Positions 44,928-54,999 of a stretch of 64,000 bases of DNA are shown in pieces. The notes under the pieces are model-generated. The model did no database searches. It was not told the origin of the DNA and was given only the letters and a program-made list of their open reading frames with translations. Position 1 is the first letter of the stretch. Every line of letters begins with the position of its first letter. Source of the DNA: Cyanosarcina radialis HA8281-LM2 (GTDB lineage: Bacteria > Cyanobacteriota > Cyanobacteriia > Cyanobacteriales > CCAP-1448). The stretch spans positions 62,001 to 126,000 of the forward strand of contig JAHHHA010000005.1 of assembly GCA_019359615.1 (NCBI GenBank), written 5' to 3'. Both the position numbers and the translations under genes were made by a program.

Positions 44928-45204
44928 GATAACTCCTAGTAGCGATCGCTATTAACAAACAATCAAAATCGACCGGACATTTAGCCAGCGACTGAGCGAC
45001 TTCACCGATTTGTCTGTTAGTTGGAGCGACGTAACACTGCGAGTTAACTCCCTAGAACTTTCCGCTATCTCCTATTTTAAGCTAAAATCCTAACGTTAAG
45101 TTTTGTTTCGCTGCGGCGATCGCTTCTTCACGAGTCATCGGCAGAAGGAAAGGTGCTAGCATTTCCTAGAAGCGAGAAAGCTTTAGAACAGAGGAAGAAC
45201 AACA
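44928..45204. other. Divergent kinase-sodB intergenic region
   Basis: Should contain both promoters. A minus-strand mini-frame at 45082-45162 ('MTREEAIAAAKQNLTLGF' at its end) looks like a gene scar. The sodB ribosome site is GAGGAAGAA at about 45191. Confidence 0.45.
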
Positions 45205-45798
45205 ATGGCATTTGGACAACCACCTTTACCCTACGACTTCAACGCCCTAGAACCGCATATGTCGGCCCGGACGTTTGAGTTTCATTACGGCAAGCACCAC
45301 GCGGCTTACGTTACCAACCTCAACAACTTGGTGAAAGACACCGAACTGGCTGACAAGCCGTTAGTGGAAGTGATTCAGGCCAGCTTCAAAGACACAGCTA
45401 AAACGGGTATATTCAATAACGCTGCCCAGGTTTGGAATCACACCTTTTTCTGGAATTCTATGAAGTCAGGCGGTGGCGGCAAGCCCAGCGGGGACTTAGC
45501 AGCTAAAATTGATGCTACCTTTGGTAGCTTCGATAAGTTTAAAGAAGATTTCAAAACTGCTGCGGCTACCCAATTTGGCAGCGGTTGGGCTTGGCTGGTG
45601 ATGGAAGGGGATACCCTGAAAGTAACTAAAACCCCCAATGCCGAAAACCCATTAGTTCACGGCCAAAAACCCTTGCTAACTCTAGATGTTTGGGAACACG
45701 CCTATTATTTGGATTACCAAAATCGGCGACCAGACTTCATTCAAACCTTCCTCGACGAGTTAGTTAACTGGGACTTTGCTACCCAAAACATGGCTTAA
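45205..45798 (+). CDS. sodB: Superoxide dismutase [Fe]
   Basis: Dismutates superoxide in the cytosol. 197 residues. Metal ligands: His in '[17 protein letters not shown]', His in '[13 protein letters not shown]', and Asp/His in '[16 protein letters not shown]'. The features around 'GSGWAWLVM' and the short length fit the iron enzyme. A compact terminator follows. Confidence 0.97.
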   Translation: MAFGQPPLPYDFNALEPHMSARTFEFHYGKHHAAYVTNLNNLVKDTELADKPLVEVIQASFKDTAKTGIFNNAAQVWNHTFFWNSMKSGGGGKPSGDLAAKIDATFGSFDKFKEDFKTAAATQFGSGWAWLVMEGDTLKVTKTPNAENPLVHGQKPLLTLDVWEHAYYLDYQNRRPDFIQTFLDELVNWDFATQNMA

Positions 45799-45802
45799 GC
45801 AA

Positions 45803-45874
45803 AAGCTCGCAAAAAGGGAGTTCGGGAGTGCGGATGAGTAAAATTATCTAACTCCCGAACTTCTGAGCTTTTTT
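45803..45874 (+). terminator. Nested-stem terminator after sodB
   Basis: Outer stem AAGCTC/GAGCTT (45803-45808, 45865-45870) encloses an 11-bp stem AGTTCGGGAGT/ACTCCCGAACT (45819-45829, 45851-45861). A T run follows. Confidence 0.85.
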
Positions 45875-46005
45875 GAGCGATCGAAATTCATACCAATTTT
45901 CAAAAGTAGTCAGAGATTTCGTAGGTTGGGTTGACGCTAGGAAACCCAACGACCCCAACCCGAATGCCGCTAGAAGCAAAAAAAATTTAACAAAGGCAGA
46001 TTGAG

Positions 46006-46212
46006 ATGAACAGCGAAGATTTAGCCAAATATATAGAAGCCACCGACAGCATCTCAAAGCCTTGGCTGCTAGTGCAATTACGCCTGAAGAAATTGCAAGA
46101 ACGACGCGCCACAATTTCAGCAGAAGAATACGAACGAGAGTTAGCCGATCTCCATCAAGACCTGATGAAACTCGGTGAATGGTGGCGGGGAATCGAGGCA
46201 GAAGTTTTTTAA
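46006..46212 (+). CDS. Small conserved-type hypothetical protein
   Basis: 68 residues, helical and charged ('MNSEDLAKYIEATDSISKPW', 'LQERRATISAEEYERELADL'), ending 'WWRGIEAEVF'. The TAATG overlap with rdgB (46210-46214) implies coupled translation. Function unknown. A good ribosome site is not evident. Confidence 0.75.
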   Translation: MNSEDLAKYIEATDSISKPWLLVQLRLKKLQERRATISAEEYERELADLHQDLMKLGEWWRGIEAEVF

Positions 46213-46784
46213 TGAAAAGATTAATTGTCGCCACCAGCAATCCTGGAAAACTCAAGGAAATGCAGGAGTATTTAGGCGAAGGCGAATGGGAATTGCAACT
46301 CAAGCCCCCAGAATTGGAAATAGAAGAAACTGGCGACACATTTTTAGCTAATGCTTGCCTGAAAGCATCAGAAGTCGCTCGATCGCTCTCTAGTTGGGCA
46401 ATAGCAGACGATTCTGGCTTAGAAGTCGATGCCCTCGGCGGGATTCCTGGAGTCTATTCAGCCCGTTACGGTCAAACCGACAGCGATCGCATCGAACGGT
46501 TGCTTAGAGAACTAGGTGACGAAAAACAACGTCAAGCACGATTTGTTTGTGCCATCGCGATCGCTCGTCCTGACGGCACAATTGCCGCTCAAATAGAAGG
46601 TTACTGCCCCGGAGAGATAGCTGATGCTCCCCGTGGCAGCAACGGTTTTGGGTACGATCCGATTTTTTACGTCCCCTCGCACCGACTTACTTTTGCCGAA
46701 ATGTCGCCAGAGTTAAAGCGATCTGTCAGCCATCGGGGCCTAGCATTTAAAGCCATTTTGCCCCAACTAGATAAACTAATGTAG
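46212..46784 (+). CDS. rdgB: Non-canonical purine NTP pyrophosphatase (dITP/XTP)
   Basis: Removes ITP, dITP and XTP from nucleotide pools. 190 residues from ATG 46212. 'RLIVATSNPGKLKEMQEYL', 'ETGDTFLANACLKA', 'AIADDSGLEVDALGGIPGVY' and 'GSNGFGYDPIFYVP' are the family motifs, with the catalytic Asp in 'ADDSG'. An upstream in-frame GTG (46179) is unlikely because the TAATG overlap is cleaner. Confidence 0.95.
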   Translation: MKRLIVATSNPGKLKEMQEYLGEGEWELQLKPPELEIEETGDTFLANACLKASEVARSLSSWAIADDSGLEVDALGGIPGVYSARYGQTDSDRIERLLRELGDEKQRQARFVCAIAIARPDGTIAAQIEGYCPGEIADAPRGSNGFGYDPIFYVPSHRLTFAEMSPELKRSVSHRGLAFKAILPQLDKLM

Positions 46785-46811
46785 AGACGTAGCATGCTAC
46801 GTCTCTACATT
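46778..46811. repeat. 34-bp perfect palindrome between rdgB and glnB
   Basis: Arms of 17 bp (AATGTAGAGACGTAGCA) with no spacer; a mobile-hairpin type found dispersed in cyanobacteria. It contains the rdgB stop region and probably terminates both convergent genes. Confidence 0.9.
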
Positions 46812-46813
46812 TC

Positions 46814-47170
<357 letters not shown>

Positions 47171-47238
47171 TTATTCTTCTATGCTTTATTTCTACATCGA
47201 ACTTGATACCTTGTATCACTTCTGACCGGAACTATTTC

Positions 47239-47252
47239 GTAATTTTTAATAC
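47239..47252 (-). promoter_or_regulatory. NtcA-type site upstream of glnB
   Basis: GTA-N8-TAC (GTAATTTTTAATAC) lies 87-100 bp before the glnB start. NtcA activation of glnB is known in several cyanobacteria. A matching -10 at the ideal spacing is not clear. Confidence 0.6.
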
Positions 47253-47258
47253 ATTAGA

Positions 47259-47300
47259 GGCAGGAGTTCGGAATTCGGAATTCGGAATTCGGAGTTCTCC
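47259..47300. repeat. GGAATTC heptamer tract
   Basis: At least four GGAATTC-phased units between glnB and the PhoD-like gene. Confidence 0.8.
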
Positions 47301-47342
47301 TCGGCTCTCCCTCGACCTCTTCCCCCTCTCCCACTTCTCCCC

Positions 47343-49829
47343 TTGTCACCTTCTGCTCAAGAAACGCTTCTCGATCGCCTTACTTCCTTACCTCTGATTC
47401 TCGCCGGACCGATCCTACGGCGAGTAGAATCTGAGGCCGTTACTGTTTGGCTAGCCCTCCAACACTCTTGCCTGGTGACTCTGCGGGTTTACTCGACTGA
47501 AACTGGCAGCGGTGCCAAAATCGATCGCCTGGAATTAAAAGGTTCGCGATCGACGGTGCAATTAGGCCAATATCTCCATATAGTGGCTGTTACAGCTAAA
47601 CCGTTGGCAGACTTCCATCTTCAGCCAGGACAAATCTATGCCTACGATCTCGACTTTGGGGAAACAGAGGGCAATTTGACTCAAGCATTGCAGGGCCAAG
47701 ATAACTCTGCTAATCCCACCATTAGCTATTTCGAGCATCAGCTACCCACATTTGCCATGCCTCCTGCCGATTTGAACCATCTCCAAATCGTGCATGGTTC
47801 CTGTCGAAAACCTCACGGCGAGGGACGCGATGCCCTCTCGATCTTGGATGGTTTAATCGCGAAATACCCTAGCGATGCTAATCAGCGACCGCAGCAGCTA
47901 TTTTTAACCGGAGATCAAATCTATGCCGACGATGTTGCCGATCCGTTACTAGAGGCGATCGATCGCATCGGATCGACTTTACTCGGCTGGAAAGAAGATC
48001 TACCGCTTCAGACCCCAAACGAAAAGGCACTTCAGCCAGGAGAGCGCAGCGATCTCGCCAGAGATGAAGGCGGTTTTACCGCTATGTTACCCGACCAGTC
48101 AGATAAAGCCAAAAGCCACCTGTTCCGATTGAGCGAATTTTGTGCAATGTATCTGTTTGCCTTCTCGCCAGTCCTGTGGTTCTGGGATTTTCCGACTCCG
48201 GTTAATTTAGCTGGCAGCCGTCAGTATTGCCAGCGGGAGTTAGCAGCGATTGAGGGCTTGGTAAGCGATTTAGGTTTAGTCAGAAGAGCCTTAGCGAATG
48301 TGGCTACCTATACAATTTTTGACGACCACGATGTTAGCGATGACTGGTATTTAAATCAAGAATGGTGCGAAAGGGTGCTGGGTAAGCCTTTAGGCAGGCG
48401 GGTACTTCAGAATGCCATGCTAGCTTATGCCTTATTTCAAGCTTGGGGAAATACACCCGATCGCTTTACCAACGGCCAGCCGGGAGAACAATTGTTAGCA
48501 GCAGTCCAAAAGTGGTCGATGTCAGCAGGTAGCGATCGATCGTCTTGGGAAGAGATTACTAAGTATTTAGGCATTCCCCAAATCGACCCTGAAACCGACC
48601 TACCTAAATTCCAACTCGACGAAGATGTGTTGGTATTAGATCGAGATTATCCCGATCGCACGCCGATTTTAGATTGGCACTACAGCATCAGCAGCTTTAA
48701 GCATGAAGTTATCGTCTTAGACACCCGCACTTGGAGAGGCTATCCACACCAAGTCAAAAGTCAAAAGTCAAAAGTCAAAAATTCTAGCGATCTACCGATT
48801 CTCCTATGCCCAAAAGCTTTTGAGAGGCAGTTGCGACAGCCATTGCAAGCCACCAGCAATTCAGAAATTGAAATCACCTTGGTGGTGGTGCCAACTAACT
48901 TGGAGAGTTTGTGGATCGTCGATCTGATTCAAGAGTGGCATCTGCGGCAAGGCGAAATGTTTTCTACCGATGTGGGCGATTCTTGGACGCTGAACCGTAT
49001 CGGTTTTGCTAAGTTGCTGGCAGAATTATTTCGACAACGCGATCGCATCGTCGTCCTTTCTGGCGATATTCACTATGCTAGTGCCGTTCGCATCAATTAC
49101 TGGTGTCATCGGCATTTGGGCGAAGATAGTACCGCCAGCGATCGCCCCGATGGCTGGCAAGAATCATCGCAAGTCTTAGCCCAGCTAACTTCCAGTTCCT
49201 TCAAAAATGCCGAGAAAAAGACCTATTTAATTAACACCAAACTTAAATCTCTCCTCCCTGAGTTACCCCAAGACTGGATGGGATGGAATCAACCGCCGCG
49301 ATTGGTTGAAATTCAAACTATCCAAGAAACAGTCCGACAAATTGCCTTAACGCTGCCAGAAACCGGACCGATCGTCAGGCAATCAACTGGTGGGCGCGGT
49401 AATTGGCAAATAGCTTGGGAAATCGCCCTGGCCGATTGGCAATCTCTTCCAGATTGGCGCTATCGCATTGAATGGATCGATCGAGAACTCGCTAGAGAAT
49501 TTAACGTGCCCGACGAGCGGGCGGAGCGGTTGCTGGTAGATTGGAGGTTGAAAGAGCCGAGCGATCGCTCCTCTTGGGGCAAAAAGCTGTTCGATTTGGT
49601 GTCATGGCTGTGGCGCAACCGCTGGTTTCAAGAAGGAAAAGAAGCTATAGGACACAATAACTTGGGCTTAGTTACTTTTGCCTGGCCCGCTAACAACGAG
49701 GAAGCTAAAGCTGTCATTCAGGACGTTTACTGGCGCTCTCCTTGGCAGCCAGAAGCGATCGTCTCTAGTCGATACTTAGTATCCCTACAATTAGATCCGC
49801 CGCCGCCCCTACCCAAAGCGATCGATTGA
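47343..49829 (+). CDS. PhoD-like phosphodiesterase/alkaline phosphatase family protein
   Basis: An 828-residue PhoD-like metallophosphatase. Metal-binding elements: 'LQIVHGSCRKPHGEG', 'QLFLTGDQIYADDVADPLLE', 'YTIFDDHDVSDDWYLNQEW' and 'RIVVLSGDIHYASAVRINYW'. No signal peptide is visible, so the protein may be cytosolic, unlike classic PhoD. TTG 47343 is the only start near the conserved N-terminus. A CAAAAGT heptamer tract at 48751-48785 inserts '[12 protein letters not shown]' in frame. Confidence 0.85.
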   Translation: MSPSAQETLLDRLTSLPLILAGPILRRVESEAVTVWLALQHSCLVTLRVYSTETGSGAKIDRLELKGSRSTVQLGQYLHIVAVTAKPLADFHLQPGQIYAYDLDFGETEGNLTQALQGQDNSANPTISYFEHQLPTFAMPPADLNHLQIVHGSCRKPHGEGRDALSILDGLIAKYPSDANQRPQQLFLTGDQIYADDVADPLLEAIDRIGSTLLGWKEDLPLQTPNEKALQPGERSDLARDEGGFTAMLPDQSDKAKSHLFRLSEFCAMYLFAFSPVLWFWDFPTPVNLAGSRQYCQRELAAIEGLVSDLGLVRRALANVATYTIFDDHDVSDDWYLNQEWCERVLGKPLGRRVLQNAMLAYALFQAWGNTPDRFTNGQPGEQLLAAVQKWSMSAGSDRSSWEEITKYLGIPQIDPETDLPKFQLDEDVLVLDRDYPDRTPILDWHYSISSFKHEVIVLDTRTWRGYPHQVKSQKSKVKNSSDLPILLCPKAFERQLRQPLQATSNSEIEITLVVVPTNLESLWIVDLIQEWHLRQGEMFSTDVGDSWTLNRIGFAKLLAELFRQRDRIVVLSGDIHYASAVRINYWCHRHLGEDSTASDRPDGWQESSQVLAQLTSSSFKNAEKKTYLINTKLKSLLPELPQDWMGWNQPPRLVEIQTIQETVRQIALTLPETGPIVRQSTGGRGNWQIAWEIALADWQSLPDWRYRIEWIDRELAREFNVPDERAERLLVDWRLKEPSDRSSWGKKLFDLVSWLWRNRWFQEGKEAIGHNNLGLVTFAWPANNEEAKAVIQDVYWRSPWQPEAIVSSRYLVSLQLDPPPPLPKAID
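48751..48785. repeat. In-frame CAAAAGT heptamers in the PhoD-like gene
   Basis: Four to five AGTCAAA units inside the gene encode a Lys/Ser/Gln peptide after 'WRGYPHQ'. The frame is preserved. The same heptamer is found in intergenic DNA at 7318 and 10488. Confidence 0.9.
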
Positions 49830-49907
49830 CAGTCTGTTCGAGCTAATCGTACTCGTTTGGGTTTTACAATTTTTAACATTCGATCGATAAAGATATATTA
49901 AAGTTTT

Positions 49908-50189
49908 TTGCGAAGTTCCAAGCGGGGATCGGAGAGCGTGGTAAGCTCGGAAATGTTGACAAGCCGCTTAAAGAAAGGGATGGAGAACACACATTTGCCA
50001 GCAGCACAATCCCCTCAACTTTCCTCGCGTGAAGATATCAGCGAGTATGTAGCACACCTACAGCTTCATATGGCCCTGCAAGCGCGTAATTTAGTTCCAA
50101 CTTTAACGCAAGCCGCAGACAGCCGAGAGGTATTGCTGCAACAAACCCAAGCCAATTTTGAGAGGATAGTTTCCCGACAGTCTATCTAG
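49908..50189 (+). CDS. Small hypothetical protein
   Basis: Up to 93 residues. ATG 49953 and ATG 49980 (behind AAAGAAAGGG) are more plausible starts than 49908. Core: 'ISEYVAHLQLHMALQARNLV' then 'PTLTQAADSREVLLQQTQAN', predicted helical. Function unknown. A strong terminator follows, supporting a real transcript. Confidence 0.55.
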   Translation: MRSSKRGSESVVSSEMLTSRLKKGMENTHLPAAQSPQLSSREDISEYVAHLQLHMALQARNLVPTLTQAADSREVLLQQTQANFERIVSRQSI

Positions 50190-50272
50190 GCAATTGAAGA
50201 TAATAACGGCAATGACACCCGATTAAAAGTGCTGTTCGTTGTCGATCGATTAAATCAGATTGAAACCAGATC

Positions 50273-50302
50273 GATCGGAGCTTTTTGGCTCCGATCTTTA
50301 TA
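50273..50302 (+). terminator. Rho-independent terminator
   Basis: GATCGGAGC (50273-50281), six-base loop, GCTCCGATC (50288-50296), then TTTATATA. Confidence 0.88.
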
Positions 50303-50606
50303 TAGGAACTAGTGCCAAATAGATCGTAATTGATGTTTATTGAAATCATTCAATCGCGCGATCGAGTTATGGTATAGTTCATTCAGGTTTCTCTAGGGTA
50401 AATACCAAATAGAGGGCAATGAAAAACTTGCCAAAAATTATCTGAGGCGGTATTTCCCGATCTACGCTCAGCCGTCTGACCAGCGATTTAAACTCGCGGC
50501 AGCAACTAAGTAGCTGTTAGTTCTTATCGAATTGCTAGATAGAACGATCGCAGTTGCTTAGAAGTGTGAAGTTTGAGATCCACCCGATCGAGAGGAAAAA
50601 TTAAGT
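50303..50606 (+). promoter_or_regulatory. psaL upstream region
   Basis: About 300 bp, AT-rich in its first half (TATGGTATAGTTCATTC near 50368), presumed to hold the psaL promoter and a long leader. The ribosome site is GAGAGGAAAAA at about 50590. I could not place RpaB-type sites with confidence. Confidence 0.4.
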
Positions 50607-51083
50607 ATGACTCAATCAAAAGAACTCATTCAACCTTATAATGGCGATCCCCTAGTAGGCGATTTATCGACTCCCATCAATAATTCGGCTTTTACCAGGA
50701 CTTTTCTCAATAATCTCCCAGCTTACCGCAAAAATTTATCTCCTTTAGTGAGAGGATTAGAGATTGGTTTAGCGCATGGATATTTTGTCCTCGGTCCTTG
50801 GGTTAAGGTCGGTCCCCTGCGCGATACACCAGCAGCTAACATGGCAGCATTCATCAGCGCGATCTCTGTGCTGTTGGTCGCCACTGCTGGTATGTCTATT
50901 TACGGTCTAGCAACTTTCCAAAAGGATGATTCTAGTTCTACCGACCCCCTAAAGACTGCTGAAGGCTGGGGCCAACTAACCGCAGGATTCTTTGTGGGAG
51001 CGATGGGTGGTGCTTTCGCTGCTTATCTACTACTAGAAAATTTTGCTGGGATTGATTCGATTTTCCGTGGCACGTTCCACTAA
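50607..51083 (+). CDS. psaL: Photosystem I subunit XI
   Basis: Thylakoid membrane protein needed for PSI trimerisation. 158 residues: 'QPYNGDPLVGDLSTPINNSA', 'LPAYRKNLSPLVRGLEIGLA', 'HGYFVLGPWVKVGPLRDTPA' and hydrophobic segments 'MAAFISAISVLLVATAGMSI' and 'GFFVGAMGGAFAAYLLLENF'. psaI follows. Confidence 0.97.
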   Translation: MTQSKELIQPYNGDPLVGDLSTPINNSAFTRTFLNNLPAYRKNLSPLVRGLEIGLAHGYFVLGPWVKVGPLRDTPAANMAAFISAISVLLVATAGMSIYGLATFQKDDSSSTDPLKTAEGWGQLTAGFFVGAMGGAFAAYLLLENFAGIDSIFRGTFH

Positions 51084-51233
51084 ACGGCAATTTAAAGTAG
51101 TTAGAGGCGAGTATAGCTAATTGACTACTAGCCGCTAATCGCTCGATTAACAAGTTTGAGAATTGAGAAAATAATTCTCTGCTCCCTGTAGCATTTTTTG
51201 TCAAATCTGTAACTTTAGTTAGGAAGATTAGAT

Positions 51234-51350
51234 ATGACAGGTTCATACGCAGCTTCGTACTTGCCCTGGATATTAATTCCCGTAGTTTGCTGGCTCTTTC
51301 CTTTGGTAGTTTCAGGTCTAGCGTTTCTTTACATTGAAAGCGATGAATAA
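51234..51350 (+). CDS. psaI: Photosystem I subunit VIII
   Basis: A 38-residue single-span protein: '[20 protein letters not shown]' then '[15 protein letters not shown]'. It contacts PsaL. ATG 51234 follows GGAAGATTAGAT. Its position 150 bp after psaL supports the call. The stop codon touches the 66-bp repeat. Confidence 0.93.
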   Translation: MTGSYAASYLPWILIPVVCWLFPLVVSGLAFLYIESDE

Positions 51351-51415
51351 CTAACCTGAGTTCGGAATTCGGAGTATGCGCCGAGCGCAGGCTGCGCCAA
51401 CGGAGTTCGGAGTTA
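51350..51415. repeat. 66-bp repeat, inverted copy of 19300-19365
   Basis: Identical to the reverse complement of 19300-19365 over 66 bases. It begins at the last base of psaI. Confidence 0.9.
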
Positions 51416-51587
51416 GGGAGATTCTTTAACTGACACCTGCTCGAACCGATCGATTACATTAGTGCTAGATTCTCATCATTGATGATATCGTAAGGTTTTC
51501 AGGTTATCCCGAACTGACGTTAACTACCAAATTCCTGCTTAGTATAGTGCAAGCCAAGTTAAGAAGCATCCAATTAGCAAATCTGTT
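51416..51587. other. Spacer between psaI and the flippase gene
   Basis: Small imperfect hairpin at 51474-51491 ('TCATCATTGATGATATC'), possibly the psaLI terminator. No gene. Confidence 0.4.
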
Positions 51588-51616
51588 GTAGGGGCGCAAG
51601 GCATTGCGCCCCTAAC
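51588..51616. repeat. GTAGGGGCGCAA palindrome, third copy
   Basis: 12-bp arms with loop GGCA and one end mismatch. The stop codon of the minus-strand flippase gene (TAG, 51612-51614) lies inside it, so the repeat supplies the gene end. Confidence 0.85.
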
Positions 51617-52649
51617 TTTTTGATGGGTTCGCGCTTTTCCCAAGAACCCTTTCTGATAAGACAGCCAAACCAGCAGCGATCGCTTCTGCCAAAATACTGA
51701 CAAGGCGAAATAAAGCCACCACGCTCAAGAGCAAACCAGCAGGAAAATGTTTATCTAAAAGAGCGATCGCAGTAGCTTCAAATACCCCAATGCCTCCAGG
51801 TGCGCCAGGTACGATCAGACCTAACAACCATGACAGACTAAAAGCACTCATCAACTGAGGGATGGAATGAGGATTTACAGTTGTCAATGCCTTTAAAGCA
51901 AATAAAAAACCAGTACCGCGTAAAATTAAAAATCCCAACTCTCCCAACAAAGGCAATAATGGATAGCTTTCTAGAAGTGTTGAATGTTGAGTGTTGAGTG
52001 TTGAGTTAAGAATGCTTGTTGCCTCACCCTCTCGTTCTCTCGCCCTCTTTCTCTTCAATCGCCTTAAAAGTTGAATGACGAGGTTCAAAATGTGAGGATG
52101 AATCGCGACACAGATCCCTATAAAACTGCCAACCTGTACGATCGAGTTAGTTGACTGACTGCCTAATAAAGTTATCAGTAAGGCAGCAGCGGCCATCAAC
52201 AGCGGTTCGAGTAAAACGCTTAAAGTTGCCACCCCCAGAGAACCGCCAGCTTGAGTTACGGCCCAAATCCGACCGGAAAAGTGCCAGATGTTGCCTGGTA
52301 AATATTTAGCTATATTGGTTTTGAGATAAACCTGAAGCGCCCAACGATAGCTAAATGGTTGCTGGAGCGATCGCAAAATCCCAGCCCAAACCAAACCCGA
52401 CCAGGTATGAGCCAGTAAAGTGACGATGAGAGCGATCGCTAAATTCGTCCATCCAGCATTATCGATCCGAATTGCTGCTACTTCTTGAGCGCGATCTTTA
52501 AGTACCTTCCCCAAAAAAAACAGCGTACCGCCAACGATCGACCAGCGCAGGTAGAATCGAGGCGATTTGAGATTGGGAAGACGAAACGGCAAATTTAGAC
52601 CTAAGAGTTGGCAGCGGGGGTTAAAACTAGCGATCGACAAAACAATCAC
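51612..52649 (-). CDS. Flippase-like membrane protein (UPF0104/LPG-synthase TM family)
   Basis: 345 residues, seven or so hydrophobic segments ('LAIALIVTLLAHTWSGLVWA', 'LLMAAAALLITLLG', 'LLSVVALFRLVSILAEAIAA'). Signature 'KTNIAKYLPGNIWHFSGRI' and 'LIVPGAPGGIGVFEATAIAL' place it in the AglD/MprF-TM-like family linked to lipid or glycolipid translocation. GTG start 52649. Residues encoded by 51967-52050 ('[15 protein letters not shown]') come from an inserted heptamer repeat. Confidence 0.82.
   Translation of the reverse strand: MIVLSIASFNPRCQLLGLNLPFRLPNLKSPRFYLRWSIVGGTLFFLGKVLKDRAQEVAAIRIDNAGWTNLAIALIVTLLAHTWSGLVWAGILRSLQQPFSYRWALQVYLKTNIAKYLPGNIWHFSGRIWAVTQAGGSLGVATLSVLLEPLLMAAAALLITLLGSQSTNSIVQVGSFIGICVAIHPHILNLVIQLLRRLKRKRAREREGEATSILNSTLNTQHSTLLESYPLLPLLGELGFLILRGTGFLFALKALTTVNPHSIPQLMSAFSLSWLLGLIVPGAPGGIGVFEATAIALLDKHFPAGLLLSVVALFRLVSILAEAIAAGLAVLSERVLGKSANPSKS
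51967..52050. repeat. In-frame heptamer insertion in the flippase gene
   Basis: TGAGTGT/TGAATGT units plus a CTCTCGCCC tract encode an Arg/Glu-rich linker and '[13 protein letters not shown]' between membrane segments. Confidence 0.85.
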
Positions 52650-52891
52650 TGTGCATAACTCACCCTACTAAACTGGTGGCTGGAAAAGCAATAAGGGACG
52701 CTCGGCAACTTAAAATGAAAAGAAACAGTTATACCAAATCCGATTTTAAAGACCCTTTTTCTTGAAGTCCGCCTGTGCGGACTACCCTATGCCTTCGGCA
52801 GGCTACGCCAACGGGAAGCCGCTAACCCGTCTACGATTGTATAGCTGCGGTTTCAACCGCCAAGCTGAAATAACCAAGACCTCAAACCCTG
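52650..52891. other. Divergent flippase-chlD spacer
   Basis: Carries 'ATACCAAATCCG' (52732-52743, inverse of the GGATTTGGTAT motif) and a GCCTTCGGCAGGC hairpin at 52791-52803. chlD has no obvious ribosome site. Confidence 0.45.
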
Positions 52892-54955
52892 ATGCCCGCA
52901 CCCACTCTTACTCCAACTAATATCGCTTTTCCTCTCACGGCTGTAGTCGGTCAAGAAGCCATCAAATTAGCCTTACTGCTAGCAGCAGTCGATCCGGGAT
53001 TGGGAGGAGTTGCGATCGCTGGTCGGCGCGGGACGGCAAAATCGGTGATGGCCCGCGCCCTCCACGCCTTGATTCCACCAATAGAAGTCATCGAAGGTTC
53101 CCCTTGGAATGCCGATCCGGAAGAGGAGGGGGGGAGATGGGGAGATGGGGAGATGGGGAGCATTCCTAACTCAACACTCAACATTCAACATTCAACACTT
53201 AACACTGCCATAGTTCCTGCGCCATTCGTTCAGATACCTTTGGGGGTAACGGAGGATCGGTTGTTGGGTTCGGTGGATGTCGAACAATCGGTTAAGCGGG
53301 GCGAACCCGTGTTTCAGCCGGGATTGCTGGCCCAGGCCAATCGAGGCATCCTCTACGTTGATGAAATTAACTTGCTGGACGACCAGATCTCTAACCTACT
53401 GCTTACCGCTTTAACTGAGGGGGTTAACCGCATCGAACGAGAGGGGATTAGCTTCGAGCATCCCTGCCGACCGTTGTTTATCGCTACCTACAATCCCGAA
53501 GAAGGGGATCTGAGAGAACATTTGCTCGATCGAATTGCGATCGCCCTTTCTGCCGATAGCGTCCTGGATTTGTCTCAAAGAGTGGAGGCGGTAGAACAAG
53601 CAATCCAATATGCCAGATCTCCTCAAGAATTCCTCCAACACTACCGCGAAGATATCGACGGCCTCAAAACCCAAATCATCCTGGCACGGGAATGGCTCAA
53701 AGATGTTCGCATTACCCACGATCAAATTGTTTACTTAGTAGAAGAAGCCCTTAGAGGGGGCGTACAGGGACATCGAGCCGAACTATTTGCTGTCCGAGTT
53801 GCCAAAGCCGCTGCTGCTTTAGACGGACGCACTAGCGTCACTGCCGAAGATTTGCGCCATGCGGTCGAACTGGTAATTGTCCCCCGCGCCACCATTGTCG
53901 AGACACCCCCAGAACAACAACCGTCGCCACCTCCACCACCTCCACCCCCACCAGAGGACGAGTCGCAGCAAGAACAAGAGGAAGAAGAGGATAAAGAAAA
54001 TCCCGAAGAACCGGAACAGCAGGAGTCTAGTATCCCCGAAGAATTTATCTTCGATCCAGAAGGGGTGCTGCTAGATCCTAGCGTTCTCTTCTTCGCTCAG
54101 ATGGCTCGCCGACAGGGCAAATCGGGCAGTCGTACCCTAATTTTTTCTGAAGATCGGGGGCGATATGTCAAGCCGATGTTGCCTAGAGGACCCGTGCGGC
54201 GAATTGCCGTTGATGCCACCTTGAGGGCAGCAGCACCTTACCAATTAAATCGCCGCCGACGGGCAAATGCCGGGACGCAACTTGGCGCGTCTGGCAAACG
54301 GGTATTTGTCGAATCGGGAGATATTCGCACCAAGCGTTTAGCCCGCAAAGCGGGGGCGTTGGTAGTGTTTGTAGTCGATGCTTCCGGCTCGATGGCCCTC
54401 AATCGAATGCAATCGGCTAAGGGGGCGGTGATGCAGTTGCTCGCAGAAGCCTATCAAAATCGCGACCAAGTGGCGCTGATACCCTTTAGAGGAGAAAAAG
54501 CCGATGTCTTGCTACCGCCAACCCGATCGATCGCTTTGGCCAAAAAACGACTGGAACGCTTACCTTGCGGTGGAGGTTCTCCTCTAGCGCATGGCTTAAC
54601 TCAGGCGGTCCGGGTAGGGACGAACGCTCAAATGTCTGGAGATATCGGTCAGGTAGTAATCGTGGCGATTACCGACGGCCGGGGCAACATTCCCTTAGCG
54701 CGTTCTTTGGGCGAACCCATGGTAGAAGGAGAAAAGCTAGATATCAAAACCGAATTGTTGGAAATTGCCAGCCGGATTCGGGCAGTGGGAATGCAGCTAT
54801 TGGTAATCGATACTGAAAATAAGTTCATCTCCACCGGGTTTGCCAAGGAATTAGCCCAGCAAGCTAGCGGCAAATACTATCACTTACCCAAAGCGACCGA
54901 GCGAGCTATAGCTGCTATGGCCAAAGGTGCGATCGCTGACATTAAATCTCGCTAA
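52892..54955 (+). CDS. chlD: Magnesium-chelatase ATPase subunit D
   Basis: Partner of ChlI and ChlH for Mg insertion into protoporphyrin IX. 687 residues. N-terminal AAA+ domain ('[20 protein letters not shown]', '[20 protein letters not shown]', '[20 protein letters not shown]'), a Pro-run and acidic linker (about 345-385), and a C-terminal VWA domain with MIDAS '[20 protein letters not shown]' and '[13 protein letters not shown]'. An inserted repeat at 53128-53205 encodes '[14 protein letters not shown]' and 'IQHSTLNT' in a loop after the P-loop, without breaking the frame. Confidence 0.97.
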   Translation: MPAPTLTPTNIAFPLTAVVGQEAIKLALLLAAVDPGLGGVAIAGRRGTAKSVMARALHALIPPIEVIEGSPWNADPEEEGGRWGDGEMGSIPNSTLNIQHSTLNTAIVPAPFVQIPLGVTEDRLLGSVDVEQSVKRGEPVFQPGLLAQANRGILYVDEINLLDDQISNLLLTALTEGVNRIEREGISFEHPCRPLFIATYNPEEGDLREHLLDRIAIALSADSVLDLSQRVEAVEQAIQYARSPQEFLQHYREDIDGLKTQIILAREWLKDVRITHDQIVYLVEEALRGGVQGHRAELFAVRVAKAAAALDGRTSVTAEDLRHAVELVIVPRATIVETPPEQQPSPPPPPPPPPEDESQQEQEEEEDKENPEEPEQQESSIPEEFIFDPEGVLLDPSVLFFAQMARRQGKSGSRTLIFSEDRGRYVKPMLPRGPVRRIAVDATLRAAAPYQLNRRRRANAGTQLGASGKRVFVESGDIRTKRLARKAGALVVFVVDASGSMALNRMQSAKGAVMQLLAEAYQNRDQVALIPFRGEKADVLLPPTRSIALAKKRLERLPCGGGSPLAHGLTQAVRVGTNAQMSGDIGQVVIVAITDGRGNIPLARSLGEPMVEGEKLDIKTELLEIASRIRAVGMQLLVIDTENKFISTGFAKELAQQASGKYYHLPKATERAIAAMAKGAIADIKSR
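53128..53205. repeat. In-frame repeat insertion in chlD
   Basis: GGGGAGAT units (53131-53160) followed by CAACACT/CAACATT heptamers (53170-53203). The encoded peptide is almost the same as in the flippase and STAND genes. Confidence 0.88.
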
Positions 54956-54999
54956 ATCTTCAACAGTGAAGCAGAAGGGGAGGTCGTAGCGATCGCGTT

